49,107 nucleotides of DNA from the NCBI RefSeq assembly GCF_000341145.1, contig NZ_ANBE01000032.1:78631-127737 (forward strand), given 5' to 3'. The DNA comes from Nocardiopsis xinjiangensis YIM 90004. Its GTDB lineage: Bacteria; Actinomycetota; Actinomycetes; Streptosporangiales; Streptosporangiaceae. Under the pieces are notes generated by a model. That model worked only from the letters and a program-made list of their open reading frames with translations. It had not been told where the DNA came from and made no database searches. The position numbers and the translations under genes were made by a program. This document shows positions 1 to 7,076 of this stretch, one piece after another. Within the stretch, counting starts at the first letter, position 1, and each line of letters begins with the position of its first letter.

Positions 1-523
1 TCGTGCTGGTCTTCTTGGCCGCGCTCTTCTTGGAGGTCGACTTGGCGGTGGTCTTGGCCGCCGCAGTCTTCTTCGCAGCGGGCTTCTTGGCCTCCGCCTT
101 CTTGGCAGGGGCCTTCTTCTCCTCGGCCTGCTCGTCGTCGGAGGAGTCCACGACGGCGGTGACCGTCTCGGGCTGTTCCTCCGCAGCGGCCGCACGTGCG
201 GGTTTGGCCGCGGCTGCGGGCTGGTCGGCCGAGCGCGTCCCGGTGGACGCGGCACGGTTGGAGTTGGAGGAGGACTTGCGCCGCGAGGAGGACTTGCGCC
301 GCGAAGAAGCCGATTCGGGAACGAGGACCGTCACACCTTCCTTGGCGAGGCTGCGGAGCACGGACTGCGCCTGGGACATGGGGATTTCGGCCTCTTCGAA
401 GGCACGGCGCACGTCCTCGGGCTCAAGAAAGCCCTGGGACCGCCCACGCTCGATCAGCTGCTGAATGACGGGCTCTTGCAGTGACTCGGACTGCTTCGAG
501 CGAGTCGAACTGGCAGATGACAC
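1..523 (-). CDS. rpoD: Primary RNA polymerase sigma factor (HrdB/RpoD/SigA type), N-terminal part only
   Basis: The window cuts this gene: only about the first 174 codons are present, read leftward. Residues ~15-65 resemble sigma region 1.1 of actinobacterial HrdB, with LIERGRSQG, then DVRRAFEEAEIP, then VLRSLAKEGVTVLV. A low-complexity linker rich in Lys, Ala and Ser/Thr follows, as in many actinomycete primary sigma factors; the promoter-binding regions 2-4 would lie beyond base 1. I chose GTG at 523 because GAGAGG (529-534) lies 5 nt upstream; an in-frame GTG at 529 would leave no room for a ribosome site. The family directs RNA polymerase to housekeeping promoters. The assignment rests on the N-terminus alone, but the match is good. 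Confidence 0.85.
   Translation of the reverse strand, partial: MSSASSTRSKQSESLQEPVIQQLIERGRSQGFLEPEDVRRAFEEAEIPMSQAQSVLRSLAKEGVTVLVPESASSRRKSSSRRKSSSNSNRAASTGTRSADQPAAAAKPARAAAAEEQPETVTAVVDSSDDEQAEEKKAPAKKAEAKKPAAKKTAAAKTTAKSTSKKSAAKKTST
267..302. repeat. Perfect 18-bp tandem duplication inside the sigma factor linker
   Basis: Two identical 18-bp units (267-284 and 285-302) encode the hexapeptide RRKSSS twice in a row on the minus strand. The frame is kept, so this looks like simple linker expansion by slippage or unequal exchange in a part of the protein that tolerates length changes. Confidence 0.9.
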
Positions 524-714
524 AAACACCTCTCGAACGGACGTGTGGCGAGACTTCGGACCCGGTGGCCCGCCTGGCCGGGACCGGGCACGTCACCCTC
601 TCCCACCTGCGGCCTGGGATCCCCCACGGGGCGGGGAAGCCGAGCTTCATCCCCGCGTCGCGGGATGGAACGGCTTCTTCACTGTAAGCAAGACATTGGA
701 CTTGTTCGTACGGT

Positions 715-2760
715 CTACCGCTCCGGCGCCGAATCGATCACCGGAAGTTGAACAGCGAGCAGCGTGACGTCGTCGTCCTGCTCGTACCCTTCGAGCATGC
801 TCTCCACAAGGTACTCCAGCATCTGCTGTGGGTCGCCCACGACCTCCGGCGGCGCCTCCGACGCCACGTGGACGAGCTCGTCCAACCCGGCGTCGACGGA
901 GCGTTTGCGGTTCTCGACCAGTCCATCGGAGTACAGGGCCACGGTGTTACCGGGTTGCACGAAGAATTTGTGATGACCTCGCTCCGAGCTGATCCCCAGC
1001 GGTGTGTCCGGGGCGGTTTCCAGCAACGAGGGACCGGCATTTGCGACCAGCAGCGGCGGCAGGTGCCCGGCGTTGCTGAGATCGAGCTGGCCCGTGACCG
1101 GGTCGAGAACGAAGTAGACCAGTGTTGTGACTTGGTCCATTCCCTCTGTGGCCTCGAACATGCGGTCCAATCCGGTCAGCACGTCCGCGGGTTCGGGCAT
1201 GGAGAAGGCCAGGGCCCGCAGGGCGTTGCGGATCCGGCTCATCCCGGCGGCGGCCGGGATACCCTTGCCCATGACGTCGCCGAGGACCCCGGCCACACGC
1301 CCGTCCGGCAGGGGGAAGGCGTCGTACCAGTCCCCGCCCACCTGCACGTGTTGGGAGCCGGACCGGTAGAAGGCGGTCAGGTTGACGCCCTCCACCTCGG
1401 GGAGTTCCTCGGGCAGCAGGCTGCGCTGGAGCTCCTCGGCGGTCCCGTGCTCGCGTTCGTAGAGCATGGCCCGTCCGATCGCGAGGGCGCACTGACCGGC
1501 CAGGGCCTCCAGGAAGACCCGTTCCTCCTCGCCGACCTCACGCGGGTCCGTGAAGGCGAAACGCAGGGCGCCGATGGGGCGCCCGCCGACCATCATCGGC
1601 AGGGCGGCCCAGGCTCGTTCGGGGGTGGCCTCGATGAGTTCCTCGACCTCGGGGGCCTCCTGCAGGAGCGCACGCAGGTCGGCCGGGCAGTCCACCAGTA
1701 CCGCCTGCCTCCTGGCGACCGCGTGGGCGGCCACGTCGGGATGGTGGAGGGGGAACGCGCGCCGGGGCAGATCATGGCCCTGGCCGGCGGCCATGACCCG
1801 CAAGCCGGAGTGGTCGCGGTCCAGCAGGACCACGGAGGTGTGGTGCGCGCCCACGCCGGAGCGCCCGATGTCGCTCATGGCGTGCACGACCTCATCGGCG
1901 GTCAGGGCCTCGGCCAGGTCGGAGGTGGCCTTCTGCAGCCGGGCCGTACGCATCGCGGCCTCGCTCAACTGCTGGTTGAGGCGTTGGCGCAGTTCGAGGG
2001 CCTCGCGCTCGGTGGTGACGTCGACGAGGGTTCCGACCCATTCGGCGGTCTCTGCGCCGTCCATGATCGGGTGGGCCCGGGCCCGGAAGTGGTCGTAGCC
2101 GCCCGAGCGGGTACGCAGGCGGAACATGGCGTCGAAGGGGGTGATGTCGAGGACGGCGTCGCCCCAGGCGCGCTCGACCCGTGGACGGTCGTCGGGGTGG
2201 AGCGCGTCGAGCCAGCCGTGGCCCGTGAAGTCCTCGGGGGCCTGGCCGGTGATGGCCCGCCACTTGGGGCAGTCCTCACGGAACTCCCCGCCCGGGCCCG
2301 CGGTCCACACGATCTGGTTGCCGGCCTCGAGCAGGGCGCGCAGGCGCTGCTCCTCACGGCCGACGCCGTCGTTGCGTGCTGCGAGGAGGGCGACGTGGTA
2401 CTCGCCGGCGACGGGTTCGGTGACGGGGAACCAGGTCAGCTCCCACACCTGGTCGTCACGGGTGTGGTGGCGGTCGCGCACTGCCTGGCCGCTCTCGCGC
2501 ACGGATTCCAGGGATTCGCGGTAGGCGGCGGCGCGGCCGGGGTCCTCGTCCTCCTCGAGCAGGGCGACGGGTTCCCGGCCCAGGCACTGGGCAGGGGTGC
2601 GCCCCAGCAGGTCGGCCATGCGTTTGTTGATGGTTCCGAACGTGCCGTCCGGGCCGAGGAGTGCGAAACCGATGGGGGAATCCGTCAACAGGGACGTCAC
2701 CGCATCGGGAAGTTCCGCCTGGTCGATTCGCGGTGGCGGAATCGATGTCTCGGCGCTCAC
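715..2760 (-). CDS. PAS-PAS-GAF-SpoIIE (PP2C-type) serine/threonine phosphatase
   Basis: A 681-aa predicted cytoplasmic signalling phosphatase. From the N-terminus: a PAS domain (~20-125, with SPIGFALLGPDG and GRTPAQCLGRE), a second PAS domain (~135-250, with GHGWLDALHPDD), a helical linker, a GAF domain (~275-420), then a SpoIIE/RsbU-type PP2C domain (~440-675). The catalytic part shows LQRSLLPEELP, VGGDWYDAF, GDVMGKGIPAA and the terminal DDDVTLLAVQ, so the metal-binding acidic residues are present. Such proteins usually dephosphorylate anti-anti-sigma factors, but no STAS or RsbW-like partner gene is adjacent. I chose GTG at 2760 with GGAGG 10 nt upstream; the frame stays open to 2985, but that extension is compositionally poor and has no domain. 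Ligands of the PAS and GAF domains are unknown. Confidence 0.88.
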   Translation of the reverse strand: MSAETSIPPPRIDQAELPDAVTSLLTDSPIGFALLGPDGTFGTINKRMADLLGRTPAQCLGREPVALLEEDEDPGRAAAYRESLESVRESGQAVRDRHHTRDDQVWELTWFPVTEPVAGEYHVALLAARNDGVGREEQRLRALLEAGNQIVWTAGPGGEFREDCPKWRAITGQAPEDFTGHGWLDALHPDDRPRVERAWGDAVLDITPFDAMFRLRTRSGGYDHFRARAHPIMDGAETAEWVGTLVDVTTEREALELRQRLNQQLSEAAMRTARLQKATSDLAEALTADEVVHAMSDIGRSGVGAHHTSVVLLDRDHSGLRVMAAGQGHDLPRRAFPLHHPDVAAHAVARRQAVLVDCPADLRALLQEAPEVEELIEATPERAWAALPMMVGGRPIGALRFAFTDPREVGEEERVFLEALAGQCALAIGRAMLYEREHGTAEELQRSLLPEELPEVEGVNLTAFYRSGSQHVQVGGDWYDAFPLPDGRVAGVLGDVMGKGIPAAAGMSRIRNALRALAFSMPEPADVLTGLDRMFEATEGMDQVTTLVYFVLDPVTGQLDLSNAGHLPPLLVANAGPSLLETAPDTPLGISSERGHHKFFVQPGNTVALYSDGLVENRKRSVDAGLDELVHVASEAPPEVVGDPQQMLEYLVESMLEGYEQDDDVTLLAVQLPVIDSAPER

Positions 2761-2957
2761 GTACTCGACACCTCCGGAACCCTGGGATTCCCCAACGGTG
2801 TTTCGTGGGGGTTTCTGTCTGGACCGCGTGGCCCCTGTCGGTCTGGGGGCGTCCACGACCGATGTCGTGGAAGGCGCGGAACCGAAGTGCGCTCGGGGGG
2901 CTCCGCGACCTTCGGGAGTCACGCTCCATGACTCCTCTCGGCCGCTGTCACGGCACA

Positions 2958-2985
2958 AGCATAAGACACACGGATCCTCACGCAA
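2958..2985 (-). promoter_or_regulatory. Candidate promoter for the PAS/GAF/SpoIIE phosphatase gene
   Basis: Read leftward: TTGCGT (2985-2980), a 16-bp spacer, then TATGCT (2963-2958). This resembles a housekeeping promoter and would start transcription near 2951, giving a leader of about 190 nt before GTG 2760. The spacing is acceptable and the -10 is good, but it is a pattern match only. Confidence 0.35.
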
Positions 2986-3256
2986 CGGCCGTCGTCAGCC
3001 CGACAGGACCATGAAGGCGGAACGTAAAGGGTAAACCACTGAACGGTCTGATGGTGGTGACGGGGTCGCGCCCGGACCGCGTGTTCTCCTGCGCTTTCCT
3101 GTTCTCGGTACTCTGGTGAGCTTTGCAATGAACACGCCGAAACTGATCCGTTATATGCCCGAATCGTCCACTTTAAAGTATTGACCTGCAAGGACGGCGT
3201 CCGCCGGGTAAACGTCCGGTGTCCGAGGTTTTATCAGGCACGAGTGGCGGCGGGGG

Positions 3257-3284
3257 TTGACAGTCGTTCCAGAACAAGTGAAAT
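3257..3284 (+). promoter_or_regulatory. Candidate housekeeping promoter for the three-helix-bundle gene
   Basis: TTGACA (3257-3262), a 16-bp spacer and TGAAAT (3279-3284) point rightward, predicting transcription from about 3291 and a leader of roughly 43 nt. The -35 hexamer is a consensus match; the -10 is weaker. Confidence 0.4.
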
Positions 3285-3333
3285 GGGTGAAGGTCACCGT
3301 CCAGACCATCTTCAGCTAGGGGTGTGAGCGAGA

Positions 3334-3606
3334 ATGCTCCAGACCTTCCCGGTCCAGGATCTGAGCCGGATCTCAGCACGGCTCCACGACGAGTACAGCG
3401 CGCTGTCCCACCGACGTGTGGAGCGCTGCGTCAGCGACACCTGGAAATGCGCCGAACACCTGGGGATCGCGGTCACCCCGCACCTGGTGGAACGAGTGGC
3501 GCGCGAGCACCTGGAAGCCATGGTGACCCCCTCGCAACCGGACCGGGACGCACCGTCGACCGGCGCACTGTTCACCGGTCACCACCCGGTCCCGGGAGCG
3601 CGCTGA
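3334..3606 (+). CDS. Small three-helix-bundle dimerization-type protein
   Basis: A 90-aa protein without signal peptide or membrane segment. The central part (residues ~10-65) contains RLHDEYSALSHRRVERCVSD, then VTPHLVERVAREHLEAM, a pattern I recognise from small actinobacterial proteins annotated as three-helix bundle dimerization domain proteins. Their function is not established. The C-terminal ~25 residues are Pro/Ser/Gly-rich and probably disordered. A candidate promoter lies just upstream and the gene stands alone, divergent from the phosphatase. The start is ATG 3334, with only a weak GAG-rich ribosome site before it. The family assignment is moderately secure. Confidence 0.65.
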   Translation: MLQTFPVQDLSRISARLHDEYSALSHRRVERCVSDTWKCAEHLGIAVTPHLVERVAREHLEAMVTPSQPDRDAPSTGALFTGHHPVPGAR

Positions 3607-3738
3607 GACGGGGCCGGACACGAAGGGCACGCAGGTCCACCTCGGACCGCGTGCCCTCGACGTGTGTCGGTACAGGCCACGGCCCCCGTGGCCGCCACAG
3701 ACCCGACAGACGGCGACGCCCCATCGTAATCTCTGGCA

Positions 3739-3744
3739 TACCCT
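3739..3744 (+). promoter_or_regulatory. Candidate -10 element for a leaderless transcript
   Basis: TACCCT ends exactly 7 nt before the GTG at 3751, the spacing expected if transcription begins on the start codon, and no ribosome site precedes that codon. No clear -35 is visible, so the call is tentative. Confidence 0.3.
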
Positions 3745-3750
3745 CTGGTG

Positions 3751-5418
3751 GTGCCCTCCCCAACGCCTTCTTCACCTGCAGACCCCGAACCCGTCCCCAC
3801 CGCCGTCTTCGACGAGATGCTGCGTGCGGCCAGAGCCCTGTTGGCCATGCGCCACCCGCTCGACGCCGAGATCGCCTTCAGCGACATGCTCGGCAGTTGG
3901 TGGGGCGAGCGTCTGCCCGGTGTGGACGTCGAACGCCTTCTCGGTGAGGGCCTCATCGCCCACGCCACCACCTCCGACCGCCCCGCCGGGCTGGGGATCC
4001 TCGCCGCGGTGACCGCTCTGGGCACCAACGACACCCAGCGCACCCTGGCCGAACAGGGGGTCATGGCGCTGCGTGAGCGGGGTCTGACCGTCCCCCGGTG
4101 GGCCACCCAACTGGGTTGGGTCACGCCACTGTCGGCCCACGTCAACGGCGACCGGTTCGGCGACATCGACGAGGTGGTGCTGGTCTTCGGACGCGAGAGC
4201 GAGCCGGGTGGCGCTTCCCCGGAGGCCGAGCACGCGCTGATCCTGGTCCAGGACCACAACGGCGGCGGAGTGCTGCGGGACGCCTGGATCACCACGAAGG
4301 TCGAGACCCTGCTCGAGCAGTGCCGGGAACGTGCCCGGTCCGACGACTTCGCACGTTTCGAGGAGCTCGATCCGGCCACCGCCCGGGCCGTGTTGGAGCG
4401 GGCCCTGCGCCGCACCGAGCAAGTGGTCTCCGGCGCCGACCGTTCGGAGGCCCCGGTCCCCCAGGCCGTGGGGTTGACCGCCTCCGATCTGACCGGTGGC
4501 TCGCTGGCCACGCACTTCGCCCTGGCCAACTCACGGGTGCGGCACCTGCCGGAGCCCTCACCGGAGGCACCCTCGCCCGTTCCGGTCTGGCGGCGCGACC
4601 GGCGCGCCATGCTTGCCGCGCGGTTCCTGTCCTCCGACGAGGCGGCCGAGCTGTCCGACTCCTACGCTGCGAGCCGCTGCACCGACCACATCATCACTCA
4701 CGGGTGCGACATCGACAGCGGGCGTCCCCTCCGGGTGAGCCCGCGCAAGGTCGAGTCCTTCCTGCTGCACTGGCTGCCCGGACGGGTGGTGCTGCTGCCC
4801 GAGGAACAGGAAGCCATGCCGCACGTACTGGCCGCGTGGGTGCGGTGGGCCGGATCGCGCGACGGGCTTCCGGAGGTCGCGGTCGGCGCGACCCTCGACG
4901 CGGTGTGGGAGTCCACCGCCGCTTTCGCCCGCACCTACCGGGACCCGGCCCGGCCGTTGGGTCTGCGCCAGGAGGCCGTGCGCCGGCTGTTGCCCGACGG
5001 CGACTTCGCGGCGCTGGCCCGGCGCATGTTCGCGTTCCCGCTCATGGCCAGTGAGATCGTGGCCTGGGCCCCGGACGAGTTCGACCTCGACACCTCGCAG
5101 GGGCGCCGTGCGCTGTTGCGGCTGGACCATTTCGGTGAGTACGACGCCACGACCCCGCACAACGGCCGCCATTCCAGCGGACGGGACCACTGGTACCGGC
5201 CGGTGACCGGGCGCGATCCCGACCGCGAACGCGAGTTGGACCGGCTCGAACGGTTGGCTGTGCGGCTCTGGCACGGGCGACCGCCCAACCTGTGGGCGGC
5301 CGCCCGCCGTATGCTCGACCGGAGCGTGGCCCGTCCCACGGTGCTCCGGGCGTTGGACGAAGTACTCGGTGCTGCCACGAGCGAGAGTGAGCTGCGGCGC
5401 AGGCTGGATTCCCTCTGA
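3751..5418 (+). CDS. Uncharacterised 555-aa actinobacterial protein
   Basis: A long single-frame gene with strong G/C third-position bias, so certainly coding. I do not recognise the family. It has no signal peptide, membrane segment or nucleotide-binding motif. The first ~20 residues are Pro/Ser-rich. Residues ~25-170 look mixed alpha/beta and include VVLVFGRES followed by HALILVQDHNGG. The C-terminal half is helical and Arg-rich, with several conserved-looking Trp residues. Two GTG codons (3748, 3751) compete for the start; I prefer 3751 because of the -10-like TACCCT placed 7 nt upstream. It converges on the phosphatase gene with only 21 bp between the stops and no hairpin. No function is proposed. 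Confidence 0.7.
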   Translation: MPSPTPSSPADPEPVPTAVFDEMLRAARALLAMRHPLDAEIAFSDMLGSWWGERLPGVDVERLLGEGLIAHATTSDRPAGLGILAAVTALGTNDTQRTLAEQGVMALRERGLTVPRWATQLGWVTPLSAHVNGDRFGDIDEVVLVFGRESEPGGASPEAEHALILVQDHNGGGVLRDAWITTKVETLLEQCRERARSDDFARFEELDPATARAVLERALRRTEQVVSGADRSEAPVPQAVGLTASDLTGGSLATHFALANSRVRHLPEPSPEAPSPVPVWRRDRRAMLAARFLSSDEAAELSDSYAASRCTDHIITHGCDIDSGRPLRVSPRKVESFLLHWLPGRVVLLPEEQEAMPHVLAAWVRWAGSRDGLPEVAVGATLDAVWESTAAFARTYRDPARPLGLRQEAVRRLLPDGDFAALARRMFAFPLMASEIVAWAPDEFDLDTSQGRRALLRLDHFGEYDATTPHNGRHSSGRDHWYRPVTGRDPDRERELDRLERLAVRLWHGRPPNLWAAARRMLDRSVARPTVLRALDEVLGAATSESELRRRLDSL

Positions 5419-5439
5419 CCGGCAGCGCATCCGGGAACC

Positions 5440-6237
5440 TCACACCAGCATGCGCTCGCGCAGGGCCTCCAGGGTCGCCCCGTTCACACGCAGCCCCTCG
5501 CTCACGTAGGTGTCGAAGGATCCGTAGGCAGCGTCGACCTGATCGAAGGCGATGTGCAGGTACTCGGCACGCACCCGTGTCATGGGCACGACGTCCTCCC
5601 AGTCCAGCCCGCTGTGCTCCGACAACAACCGCATCCACTTCTCGGTGTTGGCCTGGCGGGTGTTGCTCTCCATGTAATCGCCGACGACGGTCCCGCGTTC
5701 CACACCCAGCAGGGTGAGCAGCAGCGCCGCGCCCCATCCGGTGCGGTCCTTGCCGGCGCTGCAGTGGAAGACCAGCGAGGTGGGCCCCTTGGCCGCACGT
5801 TCGACCAGGTCGCGGTAGCCGGCCAGGGCCTCGGTGTCGTTGACGAGGTCGCGGTAGACCTTGTCCATGAACCGTGTGGCGCCCCCGTTGCCGAACATGG
5901 CCCGTGCGGCCTCCGGGTCCGTGAGGGTCCGGGAGAAGTTGGCGCCGGCCTTCTCGGGGTCCTGGACACCCACGACGGTGTACTCGGCACCCTCGGGCAC
6001 GATGTCGGGCAGGTTCTCGCGCTCGTGGGAGGTGCGCAGGTCGAGCAACTGGCGGATGCCCAGGCCGTTGAAGGTGGACAGGTCCTCCTCGGAGACCGAG
6101 TGCAGGGCGTCGGAGCGGAACAGCAGGCCCGGGCGGACGGTGCGCCCGCTCTCGGTCCGGTGTCCGCCGAGGTCGCGGAAGTTGGGGGCGCTGGGGAGGA
6201 TGAATCCGTCTCTGTTCACGAAGCAGACCATATCCAT
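5440..6237 (-). CDS. Protein tyrosine/serine phosphatase (Tyr-phosphatase 3 type)
   Basis: A 265-aa predicted cytoplasmic phosphatase of the cysteine-dependent superfamily. The active-site loop HCSAGKDRTG is at residues 158-167, giving Cys159 as nucleophile and Arg165 as phosphate-binding residue. The N-terminus has NFRDLGGHRTESGRTVRPGL, typical of the bacterial Y_phosphatase3 family that includes Mycobacterium PtpB and many actinomycete homologues. The length is normal for the family. Substrates may be phosphotyrosine, phosphoserine or phosphoinositides; the sequence does not decide. It lies downstream of the nucleotidyltransferase on the same strand with a 42-bp gap, so co-transcription is possible. 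The start could be ATG 6237 or the ATG two codons later. Confidence 0.88.
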   Translation of the reverse strand: MDMVCFVNRDGFILPSAPNFRDLGGHRTESGRTVRPGLLFRSDALHSVSEEDLSTFNGLGIRQLLDLRTSHERENLPDIVPEGAEYTVVGVQDPEKAGANFSRTLTDPEAARAMFGNGGATRFMDKVYRDLVNDTEALAGYRDLVERAAKGPTSLVFHCSAGKDRTGWGAALLLTLLGVERGTVVGDYMESNTRQANTEKWMRLLSEHSGLDWEDVVPMTRVRAEYLHIAFDQVDAAYGSFDTYVSEGLRVNGATLEALRERMLV

Positions 6238-6279
6238 CGCCCCGTCACCAGGTCACGGGGTGCCGGGGCGATGGAGGGA

Positions 6280-7026
6280 TCAGCCCTGCTCGCGGAGGGC
6301 GGCGATCTCACCGCCGGCTTCCTTGACGTCCTTGGCGGTGTCGACGCCCCGCCAGAAACCGTCGATGCGGTAGGCGGTGAGCTCTCCGTCCTCGGCCAGC
6401 TCCGGGAACGTCGAGGACTCGTGGTCGCCCCGGGCCGGAAACAACGGTGTGATGGCGGGCTCGAACAGGTACACACCGGCGTTGATCCACACCGGCAGCA
6501 GCGGGCTCTGGGTGAACCCCTCGATGCGGTCGTCGGCGTCGACGTCGACGATGCCCCACGTGGTGCGGAACCGGGCGAGGGCGAGGGTGGCCAGACCGCC
6601 CTTGGTTCGGTGGTGCTCGGTCAGCTCCGCGAGGGAGAACCAGGTGAGCACGTCGCCGTTGAGGGCGAAGTAGGGGGCGTTCTGGTCGTTCAGACCGGTG
6701 GCCGCGTAGCGCAGAGCCCCGCCCCGTCCCAACGGTTCGTCCTCGACCAGGAGGGAGATCTCGGGGCCGCCGGTACGGGCCGACAGGTGCTCACGCAGCA
6801 CCTCGGCCTTGTAGCCGCAGGAGACCACGACCTGCTTCACGCCGTGGTCGGCGAGCCACTCGAGCTGGTAGTCGATGATCGGGCGCCCGGCCACCTCGAC
6901 CATGGCCTTGGGCCGGGTATCGGTGTAGGGCCGCAAACGGGTCGCCTGACCCCCGGCGAGGATCAACGCCTGGGTGACCGGTGTCTGGGGGTTCGGGGAT
7001 GTAGCGCTCGTCATGGGGAGGACCAT
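6280..7026 (-). CDS. NDP-sugar nucleotidyltransferase (NTP-transferase family)
   Basis: A 248-aa Rossmann-like nucleotidyltransferase predicted to join a sugar-1-phosphate to an NTP, releasing pyrophosphate. The signature loop LILAGGQATRLRP followed by RPKAMVEVAGRPIIDYQ (residues ~17-50) is intact, and the catalytic aspartate is in NGDVL. It lacks the C-terminal left-handed helix acyltransferase domain of GlmU and ends near the minimal catalytic core, resembling MurU/HddC-type enzymes. The sugar is unknown, and no other sugar-nucleotide genes are nearby. ATG 7014 is an equally possible start; neither has a good ribosome site. It lies between the AAA+ gene and the phosphatase on the same strand. 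Confidence 0.85.
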   Translation of the reverse strand: MVLPMTSATSPNPQTPVTQALILAGGQATRLRPYTDTRPKAMVEVAGRPIIDYQLEWLADHGVKQVVVSCGYKAEVLREHLSARTGGPEISLLVEDEPLGRGGALRYAATGLNDQNAPYFALNGDVLTWFSLAELTEHHRTKGGLATLALARFRTTWGIVDVDADDRIEGFTQSPLLPVWINAGVYLFEPAITPLFPARGDHESSTFPELAEDGELTAYRIDGFWRGVDTAKDVKEAGGEIAALREQG

Positions 7027-7076
7027 AGCAGCACGTCACACCGGATCCTCAGCGGACTTACCGCCGGTAACACCCA

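Larger units (their letters stand above)
2761..3333. other. Intergenic region between the divergent phosphatase and three-helix-bundle genes
   Basis: A 573-bp gap between divergent genes. It holds two candidate promoters (listed separately) and a locally more AT-rich patch around 3120-3185. No additional reading frame with actinomycete codon bias was found. The part nearest 2760 is an in-frame but unconvincing upstream extension of the phosphatase. Confidence 0.6.

Noticed and set aside
748..2931. A 727-codon plus-strand open frame opposite the SpoIIE phosphatase gene
   Set aside because: It mirrors the codon bias of the minus-strand gene; its translation is low-complexity Gly/Val/His/Asp-rich with no domain, while the minus strand has complete PAS, GAF and PP2C motifs.
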